Source: Streptomyces sp. NBC_00572 (GTDB lineage: Bacteria > Actinomycetota > Actinomycetes > Streptomycetales > Streptomycetaceae). From it: a DNA stretch of 64,000 bases. Both the position numbers and the translations under genes were made by a program. Under the pieces are notes generated by a model. That model made no database searches, had not been told where the DNA came from, and saw only the letters and a program-made list of their open reading frames with translations. The DNA lies in the NCBI RefSeq assembly GCF_026341815.1, contig NZ_JAPENX010000001.1:1674001-1738000 (forward strand), in the 5' to 3' direction. How positions within the stretch are numbered: position 1 is the first letter of the stretch; each line of letters opens with the position of its first letter. This document shows, piece by piece, positions 45,794-54,660 of the stretch.

Positions 45794-46270
45794 ATGGTCA
45801 TTAATTCCGAGAACTCGGTCCCGGCTACGTCGTGGGCTTCGAGCCCGGGAACTCGTCGCAGCATGCAGTCGAACACGGGGCGTGACACAAAGCCCGAACT
45901 CGCCCTGCGGCGCGCCGTCCACGCTCTCGGGCTCCGCTACCAGGTGTCCGAACGTCCGATCCGCTCCGTGCGGCGGACGGCAGACCTGGTGTTCACCCGT
46001 GCTCGTGTCGCCGTGTTCCTGGATGGATGCTTCTGGCATGTGTGCCCCGAGCACTTCACTGTCTCTCGGACCAACGCCGGATTCTGGGCGGAGAAGGCTG
46101 CGCGCAACAGCGCGCGCGACAGGGAGACGGACCGACTGCTACAGGAAGCCGGATGGGCAGTCCTTCGGGTGTGGGAACACGAGAACCCGATAGAGGCCGC
46201 AGCCCGAGTACAGAAGCTCTACAGACAGCGCATCTCCGAACAACATGACAGAGTAAATCGGCAGCCATAG
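45794..46270 (+). CDS. vsr: Very short patch repair endonuclease (Vsr)
   Basis: A 158-residue nuclease. The core is PELALRRAVHALGLRYQV, TADLVFTRARVAVFLDGCFW and HVCPEHF, with Asp64 at the catalytic metal site and the aromatic/His motif typical of Vsr. Vsr nicks next to T:G mismatches formed when 5-methylcytosine deaminates, protecting the host from its own methylase. Two C5-methylase-type genes lie at 52923 and 54661, so it belongs functionally to this island. It lies 212 bases upstream of the Z1 gene and is probably on its own transcript. Confidence 0.93.
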   Translation: MVINSENSVPATSWASSPGTRRSMQSNTGRDTKPELALRRAVHALGLRYQVSERPIRSVRRTADLVFTRARVAVFLDGCFWHVCPEHFTVSRTNAGFWAEKAARNSARDRETDRLLQEAGWAVLRVWEHENPIEAAARVQKLYRQRISEQHDRVNRQP

Positions 46271-46482
46271 GCGCATATAGTTCGCATATCAGTCATCGAT
46301 CGGCCACATGTGCACTACTTGCGAAATCGATGCCCCTTTTTCATCCGCATGGGCACCCCATACTGTGAGACCTTGAACGAAGGTGACGTGCCGGCACGCT
46401 TCTGAGAGCTGCCCCCACGACGTCGGAGCGCCCCCTGGGTTCAGTCGACCACGCGCGCGAGACAGGGGAACGGTCACCGCCC

Positions 46483-49029
46483 ATGACCGATGCATTCGAC
46501 GGCATGTACGAGACATTCAAGGCGCTCTTGGACGCGTTTCCGCCCTCCGAGGCGGTCAAGCGGCTGGAGCAGTTCAACATCGGCACGGAGATCGTCCAGC
46601 AGATCCGTGACCGCCATGAGCAGGAGACCATCCGCGTCAAGGAGCTCGAAGAGCCCCACGCGGTCGTTCTGGGAAACCGCGAAACGTGGTACACCGGGCC
46701 ACACCCCAAGGACAAGTGCTGGCCCTCCATCGAGGAGATCCTCCTTCAGGGCGGATGGCCGAAGGACCCTGCCGTCAAGAGTCTCGACGACTCTTCGACT
46801 CGTGTCGTCTCTCTGTTGAACCACCCTAAAGAGAAGTCGTTCTCGACCCGTGGACTCGTCGTCGGCTACGTCCAGTCGGGAAAGACCACGAACTTCACGT
46901 CGGTCATCGCCAAGGCAGCCGATCGTGGCTACAAGCTGTTCATCGTCCTCGCCGGCGTGCACAACGGTCTGCGGCGCCAGACCCAGGCGCGCCTGGTGCA
47001 GCAACTCGTCGAACCGAACCCGGCGATGTGGTCGCAGCTGACCGGTCTCGATCGTGACTTCACTCCACAGGAGAACCCCGCTTCCTTCTTCGGGAAGAGC
47101 AACAAGACACATGTGCTCTGTGTGGTGAAGAAGAATGCGGCGGTGCTCCGCAAGCTCTTCCAGTGGCTGGAGAAGGCATCCGACTACCTGGTGGACTGCC
47201 CGACGCTGATCATCGATGACGAGGCGGACCAAGCGACAGTTGCGACGAAGTCGATCAACCCGTTGATCCTGAGCATCATGGGAACCGTACCCAAGTGCGC
47301 ATATGTGGGCTACACGGCCTCCCCGTTCGCGAACCTGCTGATCGACCCGAGCGCCGCGGACCTGTATCCGAAGGACTTCGTCGTCAATCTGCCCAAGCCG
47401 GAGGGCCACTTCGGCACCGAGGTGCTCTTCGGTCGATATGCGCTCGACGGCGAGGATCCCGAGCAGGTCGACGACGGCTACGACATGATCCGATCTGTGC
47501 CGGACGATGACGTGCCCTATGTGCGTCCGACGACGAAGGCCGAGGTCGAGGGGTTCGAACCGGTCGTCACCGACACGATGCGGAGTGCGATCGAGTACTT
47601 CTGGCTGGTCACTGCGGCTCGACGAGTCCGTTGCTCGGGAAACCCCCACAGCACGATGCTGATACACACAAGTGTCAACACCACAGTCCATGACAGCTTC
47701 CGGCAGCCGTTGGTGCGGCTGTGTGAGCGCACCATGCAGTCGCTGACGGACGAGAAGGCGCTACTCAGGCTTCGTCGCCTATGGGATGAGGAGACCGCCC
47801 GGGTCCCCGCGAAGGAATTCGGCGAGACCAAGGTGCCGTTCCACGAGCTGCTTCCTGAGCTCAAGGACGTCCTCAAGAACTGCCGCATCATCATGGACAA
47901 CTCGAACAGCGTGGAGCGACTGGACTACGAAAACGGCCCGGTCACCGCCATCGCTGTGGGAGGCAACACCCTCTCCCGAGGCCTGACGCTTGAGGGACTC
48001 TCGGTCAGCTACTTCGTCCGCGCCGTCTCCGCTTACGACACTCTGCTTCAGATGGGACGCTGGTTCGGGTTCCGCAACGGGTACGCGGACCTGCCCCGAA
48101 TCTGGATGACGGACGAGCTTGCCGAGTGGTTCCGGCACCTGGCCACAGTCGAGACCGAGATGCGCCGGGACATCGATCGCTACATGACTGAGACCGAGAC
48201 CCCGCTCACGTTCGCAGTGCGTCTCCGTACCCACCCTGCTCTCCGTGTGACGGCGGCGGCCAAGATGCGGAACGCCGTAACCGCAGCATCCTCCTACGGA
48301 GGCAAGCGGGTCCAGACTCACTACTTCCACACCGATGCGGAATGGCTGGGCGGCAACATCGAAGCGGCCCGTGACCTGGTCGCAGCCGCCACCAGGAACT
48401 CGGTGGAGACGGAGGACCGCCGGAACGAGGGCCGATTCGTCTTCCGCGGGGTCCCCCACGAGCTGGTCGTCGACTTCCTCTCCACATACGCCTTCCACGA
48501 GAAGTCCCCGGAGAACGACGCCGACCTACTCAAGGGCTACATCCACAAGCGAGTCGCGGCAGGCTCTCTTCGGCGGTGGAACATCGCCATCGTGGGCAAT
48601 CCCAAGGGAGAGGACTTCCAGTTCGCCCCCGGTGTCTCCGTGGGGCGCAACGTTCGTGCCCGCCTCGCCGTGCAGAACCCGACACCAGGACTCGCGGACA
48701 TCAAGACACTCATGAGCCGTCGGGATGCCGCAGTGGACCTAGACGGGGATGTGACCAGCCTCGCTGAGCAGGCCATCATGGATCGGCGCCAAGCCGAGCT
48801 ACCCGACACCGGGCTGCTGGTGCTCTATCCGATCGACAGAGTGTCGGCTCCCAGTCCCTCGAAGTCGAGGCGTGCGGCGCTGGACGCAGAAGAGGACGTG
48901 ATCGGCGTCGGCCTGGTCTTCCCGCAGCCGGCACACGACAGCACCGTCGAGAAGTACATCTCCGCTGATCTGTCCAGCGTCCGTCTGGAGGACGAGGACT
49001 ACAGCCTTCTCGAAAGCGACGAGTCATGA
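46483..49029 (+). CDS. Z1 domain ATPase of a defence island
   Basis: An 848-residue cytoplasmic ATPase with superfamily 2 helicase-like motifs: Walker A GYVQSGKTT (128-136), Walker B LIIDDEADQ (242-250), motif III GYTASPF, a C-terminal lobe VGGNTLSRGLTLEGL and the arginine-finger motif QMGRWFGFR. These features match the Z1 domain family found with restriction-like nucleases and GHKL ATPases. It would pump or remodel DNA for the nuclease. ATG 46483 has no strong ribosome site. The stop overlaps the nuclease start (ATGA). Its base composition is lower in GC than the genes to the left. Confidence 0.9.
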   Translation: MTDAFDGMYETFKALLDAFPPSEAVKRLEQFNIGTEIVQQIRDRHEQETIRVKELEEPHAVVLGNRETWYTGPHPKDKCWPSIEEILLQGGWPKDPAVKSLDDSSTRVVSLLNHPKEKSFSTRGLVVGYVQSGKTTNFTSVIAKAADRGYKLFIVLAGVHNGLRRQTQARLVQQLVEPNPAMWSQLTGLDRDFTPQENPASFFGKSNKTHVLCVVKKNAAVLRKLFQWLEKASDYLVDCPTLIIDDEADQATVATKSINPLILSIMGTVPKCAYVGYTASPFANLLIDPSAADLYPKDFVVNLPKPEGHFGTEVLFGRYALDGEDPEQVDDGYDMIRSVPDDDVPYVRPTTKAEVEGFEPVVTDTMRSAIEYFWLVTAARRVRCSGNPHSTMLIHTSVNTTVHDSFRQPLVRLCERTMQSLTDEKALLRLRRLWDEETARVPAKEFGETKVPFHELLPELKDVLKNCRIIMDNSNSVERLDYENGPVTAIAVGGNTLSRGLTLEGLSVSYFVRAVSAYDTLLQMGRWFGFRNGYADLPRIWMTDELAEWFRHLATVETEMRRDIDRYMTETETPLTFAVRLRTHPALRVTAAAKMRNAVTAASSYGGKRVQTHYFHTDAEWLGGNIEAARDLVAAATRNSVETEDRRNEGRFVFRGVPHELVVDFLSTYAFHEKSPENDADLLKGYIHKRVAAGSLRRWNIAIVGNPKGEDFQFAPGVSVGRNVRARLAVQNPTPGLADIKTLMSRRDAAVDLDGDVTSLAEQAIMDRRQAELPDTGLLVLYPIDRVSAPSPSKSRRAALDAEEDVIGVGLVFPQPAHDSTVEKYISADLSSVRLEDEDYSLLESDES

Positions 49030-50054
49030 GTGAGGAGATAGTCCGGAGACTCGTCGAGGAGCACTGGGATGCGCTGGAGGCCGAGCCGACCACCGGCGAG
49101 CGTCGCCTTCGCGTCTCTCATCTCCCCATTGTCGTGGAGAACGGCAACCGTCTAGCGGTGGGAGTCGACCACGACGGCTACCGCCACGTCCTCGTACCCA
49201 TGGCAGCACACCGCAGAGTACGAGCCGGTCTGGACGGTCCCGTGCTTCAGCTGCGTAGAAGGCCCCTGGAAGACGACGAGACCTACCAGACCTACGCGGA
49301 TCTCTCATGCCTACGGAGCGATCTCAACGACCTCTTCACCGACCTGTGCGTGGACGTGATGAGTACGGCGCAGCGTCTTCCGGAGAATCCTCTCAAGGCG
49401 CTGCATCACGTGCTCGATCGCTGGAAGGAACTCTTCCGCTCACAGGGCGCCCCTCTGACCCGAGAACAGATGGCCGGGCTGTTCGGTGAACTCACTTTGC
49501 TCTGCAGACTGTTCCAGCACAACACCAGCGCGCACCGTCTCTGGATCGGGCCCACCGGACACCGCCACGATTTCTCCTCCGGAGTCACAGCGATCGAGGT
49601 GAAGAGCGGCACCTCGACGAGCGGGCGAAGGCCTCGCATTCACGGCCTCGACCAACTCGAGAGTCCCGAAGGAGGGACTCTCGCCCTGGTGTGGTTCCGC
49701 CTTCTGAATGTTCCGGCCGGTGGTCCCGGCCTCTCTCTCGTAGATCTCGTCGATCAGGCCCGCCGGCTGTGCGACGACGAAGGATCGCTTCTCGATCTCC
49801 TCGCCGCTGCCGGGTACCGGCCGTCTGATATCGACCATTACCGGGACGTACGGTTCGCCGTCGGTGAGGAGACGTGGTACCACGTCTCCGCCGACTTTCC
49901 AGGCCTGACGAGCAGGAGACTCGGCGAGGCGGGCCTGTCCGTGTCCGTACTGGATGTCGAGTACACGATCGACCTTTCCGGCGACGTACCCACAGCTATG
50001 CCGGAGGACGAGGTCTCACGACTGATCGACGACTTCGTTCAGGAGCCCAGATGA
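49026..50054 (+). CDS. PD-(D/E)XK nuclease-like protein (DUF4420 type)
   Basis: A 342-residue protein. The nuclease core is GELTLLCRLF (Glu155), HRHDFSSGVTAIEVKSG (Asp182, Glu191, Lys193), matching a PD-(D/E)XK active site of the DUF4420 group. It begins within the Z1 stop (ATGA) and ends within the next gene (ATGA), so the trio is produced in fixed proportion. Expected to cut DNA, guided by the Z1 and MORC-like ATPases. DUF4420 proteins occur in Mza-type defence systems, recalled from the literature, not searched. Confidence 0.87.
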   Translation: MSEEIVRRLVEEHWDALEAEPTTGERRLRVSHLPIVVENGNRLAVGVDHDGYRHVLVPMAAHRRVRAGLDGPVLQLRRRPLEDDETYQTYADLSCLRSDLNDLFTDLCVDVMSTAQRLPENPLKALHHVLDRWKELFRSQGAPLTREQMAGLFGELTLLCRLFQHNTSAHRLWIGPTGHRHDFSSGVTAIEVKSGTSTSGRRPRIHGLDQLESPEGGTLALVWFRLLNVPAGGPGLSLVDLVDQARRLCDDEGSLLDLLAAAGYRPSDIDHYRDVRFAVGEETWYHVSADFPGLTSRRLGEAGLSVSVLDVEYTIDLSGDVPTAMPEDEVSRLIDDFVQEPR

Positions 50055-52030
50055 TCGAGCCACGCTGGTACTCCCAGCCGTACCCCCCGGAGGGTGCGAG
50101 CGCCGCGGAAGGCATCCGCAATCAGCTCGGACGCCCCGAGCTCGACCTTCTCACCATTCTCGTGCGTGAGTCGGCTCAGAACAGTTGGGACGCCCGATCC
50201 GCATCGTCGAGCGAGGCCGTGGACTACCGCATCGACGTGACGACGGTCGGTCCGGCACACATCGGCACATGGCGTGATCTCCTGCTCGCAGGCGCACCGA
50301 CGAATACGGACGACTTCCCGCTGCGCGACACCGTCAAGCGGGGTCCGGTCCGGCTGATCTCTGTCTCGGACAGGGGCACACGTGGTCTGGGAGGCCCGAC
50401 CAGGGCCAACGACGCCGTGGGACCCGACCGCGACTTCGTCTCCTTCATCCGCAACATCGGCGAGCCTCGTGACACGGCACTCGGAGGCGGCACCTACGGC
50501 TTCGGCAAGGGCATCTTCTACCTGCTCTCCAGGCCGGGAACCATCCTCGTCCACACCCGGTGTCGAACCGACCAGGGTGGGTTCGAGACGCGCCTCATCG
50601 GCTGCACTCTCTGGAAGAGTCATGTGGCGGCCGAGGGTGGAACGAAACGCCGGTTCACCGGCCGGCACTGGTGGGGCGACACCTCGGGGGAAGTCGTCGA
50701 GCCGCTCCTCGGTCATGAGGCCGAGACCATGGCACACCGCCTCGGGCTTCGCTCTTTCGGCCCAGAGGAGACAGGAACCACCGTGGTCGTCGTCGATCCA
50801 TTCATGGACGACCTCTCCCCGTCAGACGCGGCGGACTATCTCGCGGAGACCATCGCCTGGCACCTCTGGCCGAAGATGATCTCCACCGAGACCCGTGGCC
50901 CCGCCATGCGATTCTCCGTCACCTGCGACGGGGTGAACCACCCCGTTCCAGACCCACGCGAGACCGCACCCCTCGATATGTTCGTCTCCGCCTACGAGGC
51001 TTCTACCGGGCCTGAGGGGCGCAACCTGGAGTGCCTTCGTCCCAAGCGTCATCTCGGGCGACTCGGGCTGGTGAAGCGGATCAGGCCTCCACTGGAGCCG
51101 AGCCGCGCGGCACGCATGCTGAACATCGAGAACCTGCTGCATCACGTCTGTCTGATGCGCCCTGCCGAACTCGTGGTCACCTATCGGCCCGGCCCCAAAC
51201 CACCCAGCGAGAACCTCGCCTACGCCGGAGTCTTCCGCGCCGCAGAGTCCATGGACGAGGTATACGCGAAGGCCGAACCGCCCACGCACGACGCGTGGAA
51301 TCCTCAGTCGCTGGAGCGCCCGGAGAGCACCTTCGTTCAGAGCACGTTTCGACGCATCGACGAAGCACAGGATCAGCTGCTGTCGCTCGGTGGGAACGCC
51401 CGAACCGGTGCACGGAACGTCGCCCTGGGGGCGGCCAGCGCACTCTTTTCCGGCCTTGTAGGGGGAGCCTGGGGCATCGGCGGGGCGACGGCCTACACCA
51501 AGCCCGGGAATACCACCACTCGTGACGGGCTGCGGAAGGTCGCAGAGCGGAGGAAGGCGCCGGGCCGCCCGGCAGGCGCCTCGGCCCGTGACACCGTGCC
51601 TGAGCAAATCGACGGAACCACTCGGGACTCGTGGGAGGCGAGAGGAGGCGAGGGGGACATCACCACGGCCACGGGTGGCAGCGCGCCGCGCCGCCGACCT
51701 CGGGTCGCGTACGTCGGCGACCCCTACTATGACGAACGCGATGAACTCACCGTACTGATACAGGAGTTCACGCTGCCCGTCCCCGGCGCACAGCAGGTTC
51801 ACATCGACCTCGCTGTCGCGCTTCCCGGTTTCGGAGGTCGCGAGACGGACCCTCCCATCGGAGCGCTCATGCCCGAGCTTGTCGGCTGGGAAAGCGAGGA
51901 GGGTCTGCTCATCGCCTCCGAGACCTGCGTGATCGAGGGCGGCGAGTCCGTATGGCGTGCCGTCGTGAGACCCGCTCCTGACACGATGACCGAGATCGGC
52001 GTCAGAGTAGAGACGGCGGGCGATCGATGA
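50051..52030 (+). CDS. MORC/MutL-like GHKL ATPase of a defence island
   Basis: A 659-residue protein. ATG 50051 has AGGAG six bases upstream. The GHKL fold is N-terminal: N-box RESAQNSWDAR (Glu40, Asn44), SVSDRGTRGLGG (DxGxxG, 107-112) and GGGTYGFGKGIF (145-156). A middle region of about 200 residues and a low-complexity Arg/Gly segment (about 480-560) lead to a beta-rich C-terminus. MORC and MutL ATPases clamp DNA using ATP-driven dimerisation. It is the third gene in the tightly overlapping run and probably the DNA-sensing clamp of the system. Confidence 0.85.
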   Translation: MIEPRWYSQPYPPEGASAAEGIRNQLGRPELDLLTILVRESAQNSWDARSASSSEAVDYRIDVTTVGPAHIGTWRDLLLAGAPTNTDDFPLRDTVKRGPVRLISVSDRGTRGLGGPTRANDAVGPDRDFVSFIRNIGEPRDTALGGGTYGFGKGIFYLLSRPGTILVHTRCRTDQGGFETRLIGCTLWKSHVAAEGGTKRRFTGRHWWGDTSGEVVEPLLGHEAETMAHRLGLRSFGPEETGTTVVVVDPFMDDLSPSDAADYLAETIAWHLWPKMISTETRGPAMRFSVTCDGVNHPVPDPRETAPLDMFVSAYEASTGPEGRNLECLRPKRHLGRLGLVKRIRPPLEPSRAARMLNIENLLHHVCLMRPAELVVTYRPGPKPPSENLAYAGVFRAAESMDEVYAKAEPPTHDAWNPQSLERPESTFVQSTFRRIDEAQDQLLSLGGNARTGARNVALGAASALFSGLVGGAWGIGGATAYTKPGNTTTRDGLRKVAERRKAPGRPAGASARDTVPEQIDGTTRDSWEARGGEGDITTATGGSAPRRRPRVAYVGDPYYDERDELTVLIQEFTLPVPGAQQVHIDLAVALPGFGGRETDPPIGALMPELVGWESEEGLLIASETCVIEGGESVWRAVVRPAPDTMTEIGVRVETAGDR

Positions 52031-52923
52031 GCCGACGCGTACTCCCTTACCGCACTCCGTCCGAGGACGTAGTCGAGGCCGATCCCTGGCGCGTCACCTT
52101 CGACGAGGCGGAGGTACCCATGCCCGACGCTCTGCCGCATTGGGACTACGGCATGGACCTGACCCTCCTCAGAACCGTGCGGGTGGATCTCGATCGTGCT
52201 CGTGCGCAGTGCGGACTTCCGAGGAACACGGCACTGACGCTCGCGACCGTGTGGACAGCCACCGGATCCCATCTCAGCGGCCCCGGGCACCGCGTCCGGC
52301 TGACCGAGGTCGGGATGAGCACAGTCGAGATGGAGGTTCGTTTGTCCGGCACCGACCTCGGCGGCCTCCTCCTCCTCGACACCGCACTGGTCTTGTCCGA
52401 GCGCCGCCCCGACGGTCGACCGTCCTCTCCTCGCCGTGCGGGTTCCGTTCTCTGGAGTGACCGGCAGTCTCTTCGCCTTCAGGGCGACGCCCCACAGTTC
52501 CCCATGGCCGTGATCGACTTCGCCAGAACGTCCTTCCCCGAGGGCGCCGCCTGGCATCTCCAGATCAGCGGTGGGCTGGAGAACGCCACCATGGGCGCTC
52601 TGCTGCTCTTGGTCAACGAGCAGAACAAGGTGACCACCGCAGCCTTCGAGAACGCGCACAAGCCACGCCCAGTGGATCAGATCGTCCTCTCCGCGGTGTA
52701 CGCGGATGCGGCGCGGACCATGATGGAGTACGCGCTCGCCCATGAGGACTTCAGCGAAGAGGCCGACTTCCCTGAAGACTCTCTCGGAGCCACTCTTCTC
52801 AGCCTGTTCGACCAGCTGTTCCCGGGACAGTCAGTCACCGACGTGCGTCTGCGCCGTCTGCAGTCGCCGGCGCTCTTCGCCTCTGACCTTCAGGCAGCCG
52901 TCAAGATCTTCGAGGTGTCGTAG
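52027..52923 (+). CDS. Unrecognised 298-aa protein of the defence island
   Basis: Overlaps the MORC-like stop by four bases and the next gene by one, so it belongs to the operon. The protein has no signal peptide or membrane segment. The sequence WDYGMDLTLLRTVRVDLDRA, a run LGGLLLLDTALVL, and ISGGLENATMGALLLLVNEQ suggests an alpha/beta or beta-rich structural protein, perhaps an assembly factor. The C-terminal half is more helical. No catalytic motif is visible. In the known Mza layout an AIPR protein would be expected; this protein is far shorter and not obviously AIPR-like. The function is unknown. Confidence 0.8.
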   Translation: MSRRVLPYRTPSEDVVEADPWRVTFDEAEVPMPDALPHWDYGMDLTLLRTVRVDLDRARAQCGLPRNTALTLATVWTATGSHLSGPGHRVRLTEVGMSTVEMEVRLSGTDLGGLLLLDTALVLSERRPDGRPSSPRRAGSVLWSDRQSLRLQGDAPQFPMAVIDFARTSFPEGAAWHLQISGGLENATMGALLLLVNEQNKVTTAAFENAHKPRPVDQIVLSAVYADAARTMMEYALAHEDFSEEADFPEDSLGATLLSLFDQLFPGQSVTDVRLRRLQSPALFASDLQAAVKIFEVS

Positions 52924-54650
52924 TGAGCCTTCTCTACCCCCGGCTGCTGCCTCAGCAGGCCCGGCGGCTTTTCGACGAGTGCCGGGACCTCCCCGCAGGC
53001 GAGCTCGCCAACCGAGTGGCCTTCTCACATCCGTCGGCTGTCTACGTGGCCACAGGCGGTGATCGGGCCCCCGAGGCGCGACTCAAGGAACTGCGCGCCG
53101 CCATCGTCGAGCTCGCCGAGAGATCCGGCTTCCCCGACTCCTCGGACCGGACCCGCAACGCCGAGTTCGATCTCGCACTCGCCGCACTCCTTCACGCAGA
53201 GACCGGAATGGTCCCCGCAGAGGCCGCCTCCCGAGACGTCTGGGCGTTTCTCGCCCTCGTCCTTCTCCCCGACGTCTCCTACTGGCGCTACCCGAATCCT
53301 CCGAGAGACCGTGTCCTCGGGACGGATCTCACCAGGCATGTCTTCGGCCGTCTGTGGTGGCGGGCTCAGCTTGTGCGTTCTCCCGACGACGCGGACCCGT
53401 ACGGTGCGCTCAAGATCCTCGGCGAGGCCGCATTCGACCAGATCTACGCTCGCCGTGCTGCCCTGGGAGGCAGTCCCCACATGGTGCGCGCCATCCTGCG
53501 CGTCTGGAACGATCTAGACCTGAACGGAGTGAGCGAGCGAGACACCCTCCGCGATTTCCTTAAGCGGCTGCTCCGGCTGGCCCCCTTCGTCCTCTTCGAC
53601 GGAATCGAGGCGGGTTCCCTTGACGACGAGCTGCGCGCGGTGGCCCTGGAGGCTGTCGCATCCCAGCACGCACTGACAGGCTCGCCGCCTTCCGCTCCAG
53701 CTCGCTTCACATCAGTGGAGATCTGCGCCGGTGCCGGGGCTCAGGCCCTGGGACTCCAGCGTGCAGGCTTCGATCCGCTGCTGCTCATAGACAGCAAGGC
53801 CGATTCCTGCTTCACCATCGACCTAAATCGCCCGTCCTGGGATGTCGTCTGCATGGATTTGATGCAGTTCCAGACGGAGATGCGCCCAGACGCCGTCGGC
53901 GTCGATCTGCTGAGCGGCGGGCTGCCGCGCGTGAAGTCCTCGGCGACTATCGGGCGTCCCGAGGACACCGAGGAGCGGCGTGTGCTTCGGGCCGCGATCG
54001 ACCTGGCCCGCTCCATCCGCCCCAAAGCGGTCCTACTGGAGAATGTCCCCGACCTGGTCGACAGTCCGGCGTTCGAGGACGACCGGGCGTGGATCGAGAA
54101 GGAACTGACCGCAGTCGGCTACCGCACGAGTTGGCGAGTGCTCAACGCGGCGGACTTCGGGGTCCCCCAGAATCGGAGCAGCGGCTTTCTGGTCGCACTC
54201 CAGGATCGATACTTCGCCCGATTCGCCTGGCCCGAGCCGCTCGAAGCCCCCACGCCGACGGTGGGTCGTGTACTCGGACCATCGATGGCGTCCCGTGGAT
54301 GGCTCGGCGTGGAACGCTGGGTCCAGAGCGCCGACCGAATCGCTCCCGCGCTGGTAGGCGGATCCGACCGTCGCGGTGGCGCCGACCTCGGCCCCACTGG
54401 CAGCAAGAGGGCGTGGGCCGCCCTCGGCGTGAACGGCAACAGCCTCGGGGACGAGGTACCGGGGCCCGACTTCCCGGCGGATGAGAGCCCGAAGCTGACC
54501 GTGGAGCAGGCCGCCCTGATCCAGGCGTTCCCTGAGGAGTGGCGGTTCTCAGGGGGCAAGACGTCTCGGTACCGACAGATCGGTCACGCCATGCCACCTC
54601 CCCTCGCCACAGCGATCGGCCGTTGTCTCGCAGAGGCCCTACGAAGTTAA
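52923..54650 (+). CDS. DUF6339-like N-terminus fused to a C5 cytosine methyltransferase fold with the catalytic Cys lost
   Basis: A 575-residue protein. GTG 52923 overlaps the stop TAG by one base. Residues 1-255 are a helical region (DVWAFLALVLLPDVSYWRYP, GRLWWRAQLV) that I tentatively relate to DUF6339. From about 262 comes a C5 methyltransferase fold: motif I SVEICAGAGAQALGLQRAGF, motif VI LLENVPDLVD and motif VIII FGVPQNRSSG are present, but motif IV reads DLLSGGLPRVKSS, with Arg336 where the catalytic Cys of the PCQ/PCP loop should be. The AdoMet site appears kept. It is likely to be a non-catalytic partner of the next gene. Confidence 0.85.
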   Translation: MSLLYPRLLPQQARRLFDECRDLPAGELANRVAFSHPSAVYVATGGDRAPEARLKELRAAIVELAERSGFPDSSDRTRNAEFDLALAALLHAETGMVPAEAASRDVWAFLALVLLPDVSYWRYPNPPRDRVLGTDLTRHVFGRLWWRAQLVRSPDDADPYGALKILGEAAFDQIYARRAALGGSPHMVRAILRVWNDLDLNGVSERDTLRDFLKRLLRLAPFVLFDGIEAGSLDDELRAVALEAVASQHALTGSPPSAPARFTSVEICAGAGAQALGLQRAGFDPLLLIDSKADSCFTIDLNRPSWDVVCMDLMQFQTEMRPDAVGVDLLSGGLPRVKSSATIGRPEDTEERRVLRAAIDLARSIRPKAVLLENVPDLVDSPAFEDDRAWIEKELTAVGYRTSWRVLNAADFGVPQNRSSGFLVALQDRYFARFAWPEPLEAPTPTVGRVLGPSMASRGWLGVERWVQSADRIAPALVGGSDRRGGADLGPTGSKRAWAALGVNGNSLGDEVPGPDFPADESPKLTVEQAALIQAFPEEWRFSGGKTSRYRQIGHAMPPPLATAIGRCLAEALRS

Positions 54651-54660
54651 GATCGGCCCT

